Shown here piece after piece: positions 16,681-24,730 of a DNA stretch of 64,000 nt (position 1 is its first letter; each line of letters begins with the position of its first letter). The stretch is from Pedobacter sp. Bi126 (GTDB lineage Bacteria > Bacteroidota > Bacteroidia > Sphingobacteriales > Sphingobacteriaceae), in contig NZ_CAKKMS010000004.1 in assembly GCF_918698245.1 (NCBI RefSeq), positions 372,001 through 436,000 on the forward strand. Reading direction: 5' to 3'. The position numbers were made by a program, and so were the translations under genes. The notes below the pieces were generated by a model. The model was not told where the DNA came from. It did no database searches and saw nothing but the letters and a program-made list of their open reading frames with translations.

Positions 16681-17075
16681 AAATAGCCTTGGGTTTAAAC
16701 CCAAGGCCATGAATGATATCTATTTTGTAACCGCTAACTGAAAACTCCCAACTGATTAATGGTCAAACTTCCTAGCATTCTTCGCCGACTCTTCATCAGA
16801 TACCAGTTTTCTTACTTTTCCATGCCTCGGTACGTGTCTCCACGGACCGATAACTGATGGTTCGTGAGGACACGAACCATGGGAGACTTTTTTATCTAAA
16901 ATAAAATAGCCTTGGATATAAACCCAAGGCTATGAATAATATTTATTTTGTTTCAGGTTTAAGGCGTCAAGAACTCCAAACGGCCAACTGAAAACTCCCA
17001 ACTCAATTAATGGTCAAACTCACTAGCATTCTTCGCCGATTCTTCATCAGATACCAGTTTTCTTACTTTCTTTTT
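16679..17075. repeat. Local duplication containing a copy of the MMPL-gene 3' end
   Basis: Two copies of one segment lie head to tail. Copy 1 (about 16679-16820) and copy 2 (about 16904-17069) share the palindromic ...CTTGG...AAACCCAAGGC, ACTGAAAACTCCCAACT, and then the last ~65 bases of the downstream exporter gene (ATGGTCAAACT, TAGCATTCTTCGCCGA, TCTTCATCAGATACC). Copy 2 is the real gene end; copy 1 is a detached fragment. Between the copies is a unique segment (16821-16895) with the hairpin TGGTTCGTGAGGACACGAACCA split around position 16868. There is no other gene in this stretch. Confidence 0.75.
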
Positions 17076-19358
17076 ATCTAACCATAATACCAGTGCAGGT
17101 AATAAAGTTAAATTGAAAATTAAAGCGACCAATAGGGTTATGGATAGGAGCAGGCCAAGTACTACCGTTCCTCCGAAAGTAGATGCGGTGAATATTCCGA
17201 AACCGAAGAATAAGATTAAAGCAATGTGTGTCATGCTTACGCCTGTTTCGGTAATGGTATCGGTAATCACTTTTGGTACGCTGAAATTGGTCAGGTTTAA
17301 TTCCTGCTGGTAACGGGTTAAGAAATAAATGGTCTGATCGGAAGCTAAACCAAAGGCTATGGTAAAAATTAATATGGTAGAAGGTTTTAAGGAAATTCCA
17401 AAATAACCCATAATCCCTGCAGTAATGATTAGCGGAACAATGTTGGGCAATAGCGAAATAAACATAATGCCCAAACTCTTAAATTGTGCCAACCTTAAAA
17501 GGGAGATCAATACGATGGCGAGGGCTATACTTTCAACCAAATGCTTTAACATATAATCCGTTCCTTTAGAAAAGATAATGCTCGATCCCGTAAGTTCTAC
17601 ATCAAATTTAGATGGAGGTAAAATACTGTCGATCCGCGGTTTTAATTCGGTCATAATGGCGTCTAAACGTTTTGAGCCAACATCAGCCATTTGAAAACTG
17701 ATCCTTGTACTTTGATTGCCCTTGCTGATAAAGTTGGTTAACAGACTTGCATTTCCTTTGCCGCCATTGGCGATGTAGGCCAGGATAAAGTTCTTTTCTA
17801 AATTATCTGGCAAGCGGAAAAAGGTAGAATCGTTATTGTAAAATGCTTGGGTGGCATACTTTAAGCCCATATTTACTGAAATGGAACGCGAAAACTCCGG
17901 ATAGGAAGAAATCATCTTCTCTAGTTTCTCCATTCTTTTCAGATTGGTTAAATTGAAAACGCCGTTCTTTTTCTTGGTATCTACACTTACTTCTAAGGGT
18001 AAAATACCTTCAAAATTTTTCTCAAAGAACTTTAAATCTGTTAAAATTTCCGAGTTTTTAGGCAGGTCATCAACCACATAACCATTAACATTGATTTTCA
18101 TTACACCAATAAAGGCAATGATGGATATGATAATCGTTCCGATATAAATCAATCCACTTTTGTGCTGTACCAGTGTATCGGTTTTGACTAATAATTTATG
18201 CAAAAATCCTTCTTCAACGTGGTTTTGTGCCTTAAGTTTAGGCGCTGGCAAATAACTAAAGATAATTGGGATTAAACATAAACACATTAACCAGGTAATC
18301 ATTACGTTTATAGAGGCTACACTGCCAAATTGCATCAATAATTCGCTTCCTGTAAAATACAATACGCCAAATCCAATGGCTGCGGTAATGTTCGCAATTA
18401 GTGTAGTAATGGCAATTCTTTCTATGGTTACGCTTAAGGCACGCTGTTTATCGCCGTCTTTTCTAAGTTCATTCTGGTATTTATTCAACAATAAAATACT
18501 GTTCGGAATGCCAATAATCACAATAAGCGGTGGAATCAGCCCTGTTAGAATAGTAAGTTCGAAACCAAATAGTACCAAAGTGCCGATACTCCAGATAACC
18601 CCCATCACAACCACTAAAATAGGGAAGAATACGGCATAAAATTTCTTGAAAAAAAACAATAAGATTAGCGCAGAAACCAAGATAGATAAGCCTAAAAACA
18701 ATACGAATTCGTTACTTACCAATTTACTCACCGCTGTGCGGATATAAGGTAAACCCGAAATATGTACCTGTATCTTAGTTGTGGCCTGGAAAGCTTTGGC
18801 TTTTGCTTCAATTTCTTTTAAAATAGGGTTACGCTCAGCAGTATTTAAGATTTTGGTATCAAAAGTAATGGCCATTAAGGTGGCATTCTGACGGTTGTAA
18901 ACCAGTCCTTCGAAAAAAGGATTGCTATAAATGGTATTTTTGATCGAATCCATTTCAGCATCAGTTTTAACCAAACCACCAGGGAGCGGCTTTAAAACAA
19001 ATTTTTGGTTTACAGTATCTTTTTCCAGTTGAAAAATCCTGCCTGATGATAAAACCTGCTTAATGCCTTTTAATTTCTGAATGTCGTTAGAAAGCTGGAC
19101 CCATTGGTTGTAAACTTCTTTTTTAAAAATATCAGGCGATTGTATTCCCACCACCATTACACTTCCATCTTCGCCAAAGGTCTTTTTAAAGGCATTATAT
19201 TTTACAAAAGCACTATCGGTAACGGGCAGGATTTTGCTCCCTGTATAAGAGAGTTTTACATTTTTGGCCTGATAAGCCATGAAAATTGTACCTAATAAAA
19301 AAAATACGATGATTGCGATACGGTTCTGAAGAATGAATCTCGATAGCTTAACCCACAT
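17007..19358 (-). CDS. MMPL/RND-superfamily transporter (predicted exporter)
   Basis: A 783-aa inner-membrane protein with the two-fold RND layout. The first helix is about residues 14-32, a large periplasmic loop follows, then a bundle of five helices about 215-375 (FVLFLGLSILVSALILLFFFKK, IGIPNSILLLNKYQNE); the pattern then repeats in the second half (helix about 405-425, loop, bundle about 615-765 with FGLASDQTIYFLTRYQQEL). It has the form of MMPL/'predicted exporter RND' proteins, which are thought to move lipids or other hydrophobic molecules using proton flow. No membrane-fusion or outer-membrane partner adjoins. Its last ~65 bases are duplicated just downstream. It is divergent from recO, with three TTGCACAA motifs between and around the starts. 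Confidence 0.9.
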   Translation of the reverse strand: MWVKLSRFILQNRIAIIVFFLLGTIFMAYQAKNVKLSYTGSKILPVTDSAFVKYNAFKKTFGEDGSVMVVGIQSPDIFKKEVYNQWVQLSNDIQKLKGIKQVLSSGRIFQLEKDTVNQKFVLKPLPGGLVKTDAEMDSIKNTIYSNPFFEGLVYNRQNATLMAITFDTKILNTAERNPILKEIEAKAKAFQATTKIQVHISGLPYIRTAVSKLVSNEFVLFLGLSILVSALILLFFFKKFYAVFFPILVVVMGVIWSIGTLVLFGFELTILTGLIPPLIVIIGIPNSILLLNKYQNELRKDGDKQRALSVTIERIAITTLIANITAAIGFGVLYFTGSELLMQFGSVASINVMITWLMCLCLIPIIFSYLPAPKLKAQNHVEEGFLHKLLVKTDTLVQHKSGLIYIGTIIISIIAFIGVMKINVNGYVVDDLPKNSEILTDLKFFEKNFEGILPLEVSVDTKKKNGVFNLTNLKRMEKLEKMISSYPEFSRSISVNMGLKYATQAFYNNDSTFFRLPDNLEKNFILAYIANGGKGNASLLTNFISKGNQSTRISFQMADVGSKRLDAIMTELKPRIDSILPPSKFDVELTGSSIIFSKGTDYMLKHLVESIALAIVLISLLRLAQFKSLGIMFISLLPNIVPLIITAGIMGYFGISLKPSTILIFTIAFGLASDQTIYFLTRYQQELNLTNFSVPKVITDTITETGVSMTHIALILFFGFGIFTASTFGGTVVLGLLLSITLLVALIFNLTLLPALVLWLDKKKVRKLVSDEESAKNASEFDH

Positions 19359-19423
19359 GTGCAGCTTAGTTTAATAATAATATTAACGGCAAAACTAATC
19401 TTATTTGTAAAACGTGATTACTT

Positions 19424-19460
19424 TTTGCACAATTAAATTTGCACAAATAACATACTTTTG
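19424..19460 (+). promoter_or_regulatory. recO -7 element and repeated TTGCACAA motifs
   Basis: TACTTTTG at 19453-19460 matches the Bacteroidota -7 consensus 19 bp before the recO ATG. The octamer TTGCACAA occurs at 19425-19432, 19439-19446 and 19483-19490 between and into the divergent recO and exporter genes; it could be a binding site, but this rests only on repetition. Confidence 0.35.
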
Positions 19461-19479
19461 AAAAAATTGTTTTAACCGG

Positions 19480-20205
19480 ATGTTGCACAAAGTTAGGGGC
19501 ATTGTTTTAAAAACCACCAATTACAGTGAAAGCAGTGTAGTAGTGCAGGTGCTTACCGATAAATTCGGTATGCAGTCTTACCTCATTAATGGTGTTAAAA
19601 AGCCAAAAGCGAAGATTAAGATGAACATGCTGCAATCGCTCCATTTGTTGGATATGGTGGTTTATCATAAAGCAAATACCAATATTCAAAGGGTATCAGA
19701 GGTTCGGCAAACGCCTGTTTTTAAAAGCATCCCTTACGATATGATTAAAACCAGTATCGTTATTTTTTTAAATGAGGTATTGTATAAAAGCATCAGGCAA
19801 CAATCAGCCGATGAGAGTTTATTCGATTATATTTTTAATTCGATTGCCTGGTTTGATGAAATTGAAGAGATCAATCCCAATTTTCATTTGTCGTTTTTAT
19901 TAAAACTTACCCGTTTTTTAGGTTTCTCGCCTAATGAGAAAAGGAGAAATGACCAGATTTATTTCGATCTGCAAGAGGGCGAGTTTACTTCCAGACTGCC
20001 AATCCACTCCAATTATCTCCTATTAGAAGATGCCATCGGGTTTATTTCGCTTTTTAATACACCACTCGAAAAAATTTCTGAAATAAAAATGAGCAATGCA
20101 CAGCGACGGTTTCTGTTAGATAAGATATTGGTTTTCTATACCTTACATACGGCGTCGTTCGGGGTGGTACAATCACATAAAATCCTCGAAACTTTGTTAA
20201 GTTGA
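19480..20205 (+). CDS. recO: DNA repair protein RecO
   Basis: RecO anneals single strands and loads RecA together with RecR in the RecF recombination pathway. The 241-aa protein starts with the OB-fold domain (LHKVRGIVLKTTNYSESSVVVQVLTDKFGMQSYLINGVKKPK) and continues with the helical C-terminal domain (LSFLLKLTRFLGFSPN). The length and the N-terminal pattern are standard for Bacteroidota RecO. The ATG at 19480 is the only start that keeps the full OB fold. It is followed by the tRNA-Val cluster. Confidence 0.94.
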   Translation: MLHKVRGIVLKTTNYSESSVVVQVLTDKFGMQSYLINGVKKPKAKIKMNMLQSLHLLDMVVYHKANTNIQRVSEVRQTPVFKSIPYDMIKTSIVIFLNEVLYKSIRQQSADESLFDYIFNSIAWFDEIEEINPNFHLSFLLKLTRFLGFSPNEKRRNDQIYFDLQEGEFTSRLPIHSNYLLLEDAIGFISLFNTPLEKISEIKMSNAQRRFLLDKILVFYTLHTASFGVVQSHKILETLLS

Positions 20206-20222
20206 AAAAAAAGAAAAAAAGA

Positions 20223-20253
20223 TTTGCAGAACAGTTTTATAGCGCTATATTTG
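20223..20253 (+). promoter_or_regulatory. Promoter of the tRNA-Val cluster
   Basis: TTTG at 20223-20226 and TATATTTG at 20246-20253 are separated by exactly 19 bp, a perfect match to the Bacteroidota sigma-A promoter. It lies 47 bp before the first tRNA-Val gene and just after the recO stop. Confidence 0.85.
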
Positions 20254-20300
20254 CATTCCCAAACGGAGGATGGGACATTAAGTTTGACAAAATTATAAAA

Positions 20301-20375
20301 GGGAAATTAGCTCAGCTGGTTCAGAGCACCTCGTTTACACCGAGGGGGTCGGGGGTTCGAACCCCTCATTTCCCA
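20301..20375 (+). tRNA. tRNA-Val (anticodon TAC)
   Basis: A full cloverleaf. Acceptor stem GGGAAAT pairs with ATTTCCC, the D arm contains AGCTCAGCTGGTTCAGAGC, the anticodon stem/loop is CCTCG-TTTACAC-CGAGG, and the T arm is GGGGGTTCGAACCCCT. The discriminator A is followed directly by CCA in the DNA. It is followed by a hairpin terminator. Confidence 0.97.
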
Positions 20376-20378
20376 CCA

Positions 20379-20409
20379 AGCCTTTCAGTACAACTGGAAG
20401 GCTTTTTTA
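20379..20409 (+). terminator. Terminator after first tRNA-Val
   Basis: AAGCCTTTC and GGAAGGCTT form a stem followed by TTTTTT, directly after the tRNA 3' CCA. Confidence 0.8.
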
Positions 20410-20434
20410 TAAAACTTTGAATACACCCAAAAAA

Positions 20435-20509
20435 GGGAAATTAGCTCAGCTGGTTCAGAGCACCTCGTTTACACCGAGGGGGTCGGGGGTTCGAACCCCT
20501 CATTTCCCA
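20435..20509 (+). tRNA. tRNA-Val (anticodon TAC), second copy
   Basis: Identical to the first copy over all 75 bases from GGGAAAT to the discriminator A, but without an encoded CCA (CT follows). It was probably produced by tandem duplication together with its terminator. Confidence 0.97.
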
Positions 20510-20512
20510 CTT

Positions 20513-20542
20513 AAGTCCTTCAGTTTACTGAAGGACTTTTTT
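20513..20542 (+). terminator. Terminator after second tRNA-Val
   Basis: AAGTCCTTCAG (20513-20523) and CTGAAGGACTT (20528-20538) form a perfect 11-bp stem with a TTTA loop, then a T tract. Confidence 0.88.
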
Positions 20543-20559
20543 GTTTGATAATTATTGAA

Positions 20560-20623
20560 GCTGGTTCAGAACACCCCGTTTACGCCGAAGGGTCGTCCCG
20601 ATTGGGATCGGGATCATTTCCCA
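20560..20623 (+). pseudogene. Degenerate tRNA-Val copy 1
   Basis: It retains the D-arm/anticodon part (GCTGGTTCAGAACACC then CCGTTTACGCCGAAGGGTCG) and the 3' acceptor ATTTCCCA. The 5' acceptor strand is gone and the T arm is replaced by CCCGATTGGGATCGGG. It cannot fold as a tRNA. A weak terminator-like hairpin (AAGCCTTTAG...CGGCTTTT) still follows it. Confidence 0.8.
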
Positions 20624-20731
20624 CTAAGCCTTTAGTAAAATTAGACGGCTTTTAATTCATATAGAAATCACTTTCCTATTAAGATTTCTAAAAGAAATAG
20701 ACATCCCACAATAATTAAACAGTTGTTAAAG

Positions 20732-20982
20732 ATGTTTTACACCTATATCTATATTCCAAAACGCGCGATAAATATTATATCGGTTCTACTGTTAACCTAA
20801 CGGAACGGTTAAAGAAGCACAATACAAACCATTCAGGTTTTACCGGGCATACTGGTGATTGGTTTATTGTCTGGTTCGGGATTTTTGATAATTTAAGAGA
20901 TGCAAGAATTAAGGAAAACCAGATTAAAAAATGGAAAAGCAGGGTTATGATAGAAAAATTGATTGCATCAACTGGTTTATAG
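20732..20982 (+). pseudogene. Frameshifted GIY-YIG endonuclease-like ORF
   Basis: From the ATG at 20732 the frame reads MFYTYIY; two bases later the frame with the rest of the domain begins: SKTRDKYYIGSTVNLTERL, then KKHNTNHSGFTGHTGDW and a basic helix ending KLIASTGL. The total of 251 bp is two bases out of phase, so a 2-bp gain (or equivalent loss) near 20752-20756 breaks the gene. Small ~80-100-aa GIY-YIG domain proteins (UvrC N-terminal/homing type) are common in Bacteroidota. Its last codons merge into the second degenerate tRNA-Val copy. A sequencing error at this point would instead make it intact. Confidence 0.75.
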
Positions 20983-21034
20983 CACCCCGTTTACACCGAA
21001 GGGTCGTCCGGATTCTGATCGGGATCATTTCCCA
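20972..21034 (+). pseudogene. Degenerate tRNA-Val copy 2
   Basis: CTGGTTTATAGCACC then CCGTTTACACCGAAGGGTCG matches the tRNA-Val D/anticodon region, and ATCATTTCCCA matches the 3' acceptor end. The T arm is replaced by GTCCGGATTCTGATCGGGAT, nearly the same replacement as in copy 1. The 5' part is occupied by the end of the GIY-YIG ORF. A terminator follows at 21042-21070. Confidence 0.8.
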
Positions 21035-21041
21035 CAACTAA

Positions 21042-21070
21042 AGCCTTTCAATTTATTGAGAGGCTTTTTT
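21042..21070 (+). terminator. Terminator-like hairpin after degenerate tRNA-Val copy 2
   Basis: AAGCCTTTCAA and TTGAGAGGCTT form a stem followed by TTTTTTG, the same pattern as the terminators of the intact tRNA genes. Confidence 0.7.
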
Positions 21071-21224
21071 GTTGTAAATCAAATCTGAAATATAAAGACT
21101 TCTCAGAATCTTTCTCTAATGCGGTCGTCATGCTGAATTTATTTTATTAGCAGTTTTTATTGTTTTTAAGGCCTAATAGCTACTTCGTGGTCAGCATCTG
21201 CTATAAAAACCACTTATTGAGCGC

Positions 21225-21322
21225 TGTCATTCTGAACGAAGTGAAGAATCCCTAACATAGAGCAATGATCATGTTGGATCCTGAGTATCTTAAAAAGATT
21301 CTTCAATGCGTTCAGAATGACA
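21225..21322. repeat. Inverted repeat 'tgtcattctgaacgaa'
   Basis: 21225-21250 (TGTCATTCTGAACGAAG then TGAAGAATC) is mirrored by 21297-21322 (GATTCTTCAATGCG then TTCAGAATGACA) around a 46-bp loop. It is an intergenic REP-like element. The rest of 21071-21329 holds no gene. Confidence 0.75.
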
Positions 21323-21329
21323 AAAAATG

Positions 21330-21749
21330 CTATTTAGGCTCCCACAACTCAATCTTATTACCCTCTCCATCCATAATATGGATAAATTTCCCATAATCGT
21401 AGGTTGCAATCTCATCGAGTATGGTTACACCGTTTTCTTTGAGCTTCTCAATAAGGCCCTCAATATTCTGTACACGGTAATTAATCATGAAATCTTTTTT
21501 GGATGGCGAAAAATATTCATCCCCTTTTTTGAACGGACTCCATTGAAGTGATTCGATCTCATCAGGATTGTTAAGGTTTCTGGATTCAAAACTTGAGGTG
21601 CCCCAAGCGCTCATTTCAAATCCTAAATTTTTAGCATACCAATCTTTCGTTTCCTGCGGATTATCTGAAAAAAAGAAAATGCCACCAATTCCTGTCACTT
21701 TTGGAGTGGTATCCGTAGTCGAATTTAAGTCGTCTTTATATTCTTCCAT
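21330..21749 (-). CDS. VOC (glyoxalase/dioxygenase superfamily) protein
   Basis: A 139-aa single-domain vicinal-oxygen-chelate fold protein: KVTGIGGIFFFSDNPQETKDWYAKNLGF opens the first beta-alpha-beta-beta-beta module, and YDYGKFIHIMDGEGNKIELWEP closes the second, with the usual metal-ligand glutamate in IELWEP. The N-terminus is short and charged. The reaction cannot be predicted; stand-alone VOC proteins include isomerases, thiol transferases and antibiotic-binding proteins. It has no operon neighbours. Confidence 0.85.
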   Translation of the reverse strand: MEEYKDDLNSTTDTTPKVTGIGGIFFFSDNPQETKDWYAKNLGFEMSAWGTSSFESRNLNNPDEIESLQWSPFKKGDEYFSPSKKDFMINYRVQNIEGLIEKLKENGVTILDEIATYDYGKFIHIMDGEGNKIELWEPK

Positions 21750-21955
21750 ATTATTTTTCTGTTTGGCTGAATGTAAGTGGTGTTACAATCAATATCGTTA
21801 TTGTTAGTTTTTCTTACTGGCTCAATATAGCAGAAAATCACTTCTTCTAAAAAATGTTTTTCTTTGCAGAAATGAGTTTAAATAGAATGTAATTTATATT
21901 TTATTTACCTTATTCGATTATATATCCGAAATTGCCTGTCGATAAACAGTAGCAA

Positions 21956-22867
21956 ATGTTTGGTAAAGTTATCAGGTTCATTTTCTTTGGAAACTACTTT
22001 GTGGGTATTCTGGCTGTTGCCCTAACGCTCGAGGCTACCTTGCAATTAAAACTGCCGCTTAATTCATTAAATTACTACCTGTTGTTGTTTCTGGCGCCAA
22101 CCATCTATTATACCTACGCTTACAATAAGGTTTCTACCAAGCCATCTGTAACTAACCCACGCAATCAATGGTATTTCAAACATAAAACATTTATCAACTG
22201 GAGTCAGGCTGTGCTTTTTATTATTTGTATGCTGTTGGCCATAAACCTGCTTTACAAAAACTTTCAGCATATTATGGGCTTGCCCATCAGTTATTGGATC
22301 GCAATATTGATCATCATCACTGCAGGCGGCTTATATTACGGTTTATTGCCCAGATCTTTCCTTAAATTTAATCTGCGCAATACAGGCTGGTTAAAGGCTT
22401 TTGTAATCGGTTTTGTGTGGGCCTGCTGTGCCAATGTGCTGCCGCTGATTATGCTTAAAATTGAAACTGGGGTTGGCTACCACGATTCTGTATTGTGGAC
22501 CTGGCTATTTATTAAAAACTGGATGTTCTGCACCGTAAATGCAATCATTTTTGATATTAAAGACTACCCAACGGATGCTAATAGACATTTAAGAACATTC
22601 GTAGTACGTTATGGCCTGCGAAAAACAATTTTCAGTATCCTGATTCCATTGCTGATTATAGGTTTAGTTTCTTTAGGCATATTTGCGCGTTACAAAGGTT
22701 TTGGATTGCCACAGGTTTTATTTAACGTGTTGCCTTTTATCCTGACCATTTACGTAGCTTATTCCATGCACCGAAGAAAAAACATTCTCTATTATTTAAT
22801 GGTAATTGATGGGCTTATTTTGTTTAAGGCGATATGTGGAATAATCGGGATGCAGTTTATTTATTAA
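21956..22867 (+). CDS. UbiA-like polytopic membrane protein lacking the first Asp-rich motif
   Basis: A 303-aa protein with about eight or nine membrane helices. The segment DIKDYPTDANRHLRTFVVRYG (D200 onward) closely resembles the second aspartate-rich motif of UbiA prenyltransferases (DxxDxxxD...R-T-x-x-V-R-x-G). The first motif (NxxxDxxxD) is not seen; the equivalent loop reads YNKVSTKPSVTNPRNQW. Either this is a divergent family member or one that has lost prenyl-diphosphate chemistry. A SAM-dependent methyltransferase gene follows 84 bp downstream, as prenyltransferase-methyltransferase pairs do in quinone-type pathways (inference). Confidence 0.65.
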   Translation: MFGKVIRFIFFGNYFVGILAVALTLEATLQLKLPLNSLNYYLLLFLAPTIYYTYAYNKVSTKPSVTNPRNQWYFKHKTFINWSQAVLFIICMLLAINLLYKNFQHIMGLPISYWIAILIIITAGGLYYGLLPRSFLKFNLRNTGWLKAFVIGFVWACCANVLPLIMLKIETGVGYHDSVLWTWLFIKNWMFCTVNAIIFDIKDYPTDANRHLRTFVVRYGLRKTIFSILIPLLIIGLVSLGIFARYKGFGLPQVLFNVLPFILTIYVAYSMHRRKNILYYLMVIDGLILFKAICGIIGMQFIY

Positions 22868-22951
22868 GTAGAAAGGCTAAAGCAGAAAGACCAAAGCCAA
22901 TGTTATATTTGAAAGTGCAATCTTGATACCTGATTCTCGTTACTTGATACT

Positions 22952-23596
22952 ATGCTTAACAACTACGATAAAATAGCCGGTCATTATGATACTTTAAGCC
23001 GTTTGGTGTTTTTTAAATCGCAGGTTAATGCGCAGATCAATCAACTTCGATATATTCAGGAGAATAGCCATATATTAATTGTTGGTGGAGGAACCGGGTG
23101 GATCTTAGAGGAGCTCGCGAAGATTTATTCTAGTGGATTAAAGATCGTTTATGTAGAAATATCTGCTAAAATGATTGCGCTTTCTCAAAAACGAAGCTAT
23201 AAAAATAATCATGTTGAATTTGTAAACATGGGTATTGAGGATTTTAAAACTGATGTATTATTTGATGTAATTTTAACGCCTTTTTTGTTTGATAACTTTG
23301 CGGAACAACGCGCTGCAAAGGTGTTTGCACAATTAAATGAGTATTTAAAAAGAGATGGATTGTGGTTTCTGGTCGATTTTTCGTTAAATAAAATCAACGG
23401 AAACTGGTGGAAATGGTTGTTGCTCAGATCGATGTACAGCTTTTTTAAATTATTGGGTATTGTAGAAGCGCATCAGCTTATCGATATGAATCCTTACTTT
23501 TTCAAAGCCAATTATCTGATTGTTGACGAACGGCTGTATTATGGGAGTTTTATTAAGGCAACAATCTTCCGAAAAATAAAAATGACATTAATTTAA
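22952..23596 (+). CDS. Class I SAM-dependent methyltransferase
   Basis: A 214-aa Rossmann methyltransferase. Motif I is HILIVGGGTGWILEELAKI (about residues 45-63); a second acidic strand VYVEIS and the post-motif FDVILTPFLFDNF follow. The C-terminal part carries a hydrophobic stretch and aromatic residues (WWKWLLLRSMYSFFKLLG), suggesting membrane contact and a lipid-like substrate. It lies downstream of the UbiA-like gene in the same direction and may be co-transcribed. Substrate unknown. Confidence 0.85.
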   Translation: MLNNYDKIAGHYDTLSRLVFFKSQVNAQINQLRYIQENSHILIVGGGTGWILEELAKIYSSGLKIVYVEISAKMIALSQKRSYKNNHVEFVNMGIEDFKTDVLFDVILTPFLFDNFAEQRAAKVFAQLNEYLKRDGLWFLVDFSLNKINGNWWKWLLLRSMYSFFKLLGIVEAHQLIDMNPYFFKANYLIVDERLYYGSFIKATIFRKIKMTLI

Positions 23597-23606
23597 TGCA
23601 ATTATG

Positions 23607-23636
23607 TTGCATTTGATAATTCATTTCTGATCTTTG
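23607..23636 (+). promoter_or_regulatory. Promoter-like sequence before the FAD oxidoreductase
   Basis: TTG at 23607-23609 and GATCTTTG at 23629-23636 with 19 bp between resemble the TTTG/TAnnTTTG promoter, with one mismatch in each box. The ATG follows 17 bp later. Confidence 0.4.
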
Positions 23637-23653
23637 CATTAAAAGATTTAGAT

Positions 23654-24550
23654 ATGGATTTTGATGTAATCATAATTGGCGGAAGCTATGCTGGCTTATC
23701 TGCCGCATTAACTTTGGGTAGGGCGACCAGAAATGTTTTGGTAATTGATGCCGGTAAACCGTGCAACAGGCAAACGCCACACTCCCATAATTTTTTAACG
23801 CACGATGGCCATGAGCCTGCAGCTATTTCTAAAGCTGCTAAAGCAGAAGTACTGGAATATCCAACAGTTAGATTTTTAGAAGGGAAAGCCATTTCGGCCA
23901 TACAAATAGATGGAGGTTTTAATGTTGGTACAGAAAACGGCGAAAATTTTACCGCACGAAAAATATTGTTGGCCACAGGTTTAAAAGATGTGCTGCCTGA
24001 TATTAAAGGTTTGGCTGAGTGCTGGGCTATTTCTGCTATACATTGCCCTTATTGCCATGGTTACGAGGTGAGGAATGAAAAAATAGGCCTGTTAATGAAT
24101 GGCGAGCATGCATTTGAGATGGCCAAAACCCTGAACCATTGGAATAAAGATTTAACGGTTTTAACCAATGGTAAATCGCAGCTAAGCACCGAGCAGACTG
24201 AAAAACTGAAATCCAAATCAATTAGTATTATAGAAGACGAAGTTGTTGAACTATTGCACAATAATGGTTATCTCGAAGATGTTGTTTTTAAAAATGGTGA
24301 AAAAATAACCTTAAAAGCGATCTACCTCAAATCGGATGTTGAACAACATTGCAACTTCGACGAACAGCTCGGTTTTGAATTAACAGATTTAAAAACAATA
24401 AAAGTAGATGAGCAGCAGCAAAGCACTGCCAAAGGCGTTTATGCCGCAGGAGATTGTGCAACCTTGTTCAGGTCGCTATCTATCATCACAGCTGCAGGAA
24501 CAATGGCCGCAGTGGTAATGAATAAGGAAATGATTTCTGAAGATTTTTGA
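23654..24550 (+). CDS. FAD-dependent NAD(P)-disulfide oxidoreductase (thioredoxin-reductase-like)
   Basis: A 298-aa flavoprotein. The FAD-binding motif GGSYAGLSAAL lies at residues 8-18; a redox CxxC, C131-PYC134, sits in SAIHCPYCHGYEV as in low-molecular-weight thioredoxin reductases; and GVYAAGDCAT near residue 265 is the second FAD motif. The central NAD(P)-binding site is less typical (KIGLLMNGEHAFEMAKTL in place of GGGxSA), so the electron donor or partner may differ from that of a standard TrxB. It forms a single-gene unit with its own promoter-like sequence. Confidence 0.85.
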   Translation: MDFDVIIIGGSYAGLSAALTLGRATRNVLVIDAGKPCNRQTPHSHNFLTHDGHEPAAISKAAKAEVLEYPTVRFLEGKAISAIQIDGGFNVGTENGENFTARKILLATGLKDVLPDIKGLAECWAISAIHCPYCHGYEVRNEKIGLLMNGEHAFEMAKTLNHWNKDLTVLTNGKSQLSTEQTEKLKSKSISIIEDEVVELLHNNGYLEDVVFKNGEKITLKAIYLKSDVEQHCNFDEQLGFELTDLKTIKVDEQQQSTAKGVYAAGDCATLFRSLSIITAAGTMAAVVMNKEMISEDF

Positions 24551-24565
24551 TCAACCATCGGAAAT

Positions 24566-24730
24566 TTAAAATAAGATTGCGCCAACAATTGTTGCAATAA
24601 ACATCGCTGCTATTACGATTCTATCAGCAGTAATCCATTGCGCTCTTGTAAGTGGTGTAATAGTTTTTTTTTCGCTTTCTGCTTTGTGTCTGGAAAGCCT
24701 GAAAACTGATGTGTCTAATTTAATAAGCAT
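24566..24730 (-). CDS. Possible 54-aa tail-anchored membrane peptide
   Basis: An ATG-started frame encodes MLIKLDTSVFRLSRHKAES, then a basic stretch (EKKTITPLTRAQWITADR) and a C-terminal hydrophobic helix (IVIAAMFIATIVGAILF). This organisation is what a small single-pass membrane protein would show. There is no detectable ribosome-binding site and no homologue was recognised, so it remains tentative. The rest of 24551-24939 shows no other gene. Confidence 0.35.
   Translation of the reverse strand: MLIKLDTSVFRLSRHKAESEKKTITPLTRAQWITADRIVIAAMFIATIVGAILF

Noticed and set aside
20202..20420. 72-aa frame over the tRNA-Val gene
   Set aside because: It spans the tRNA promoter, tRNA and terminator; not a protein gene.
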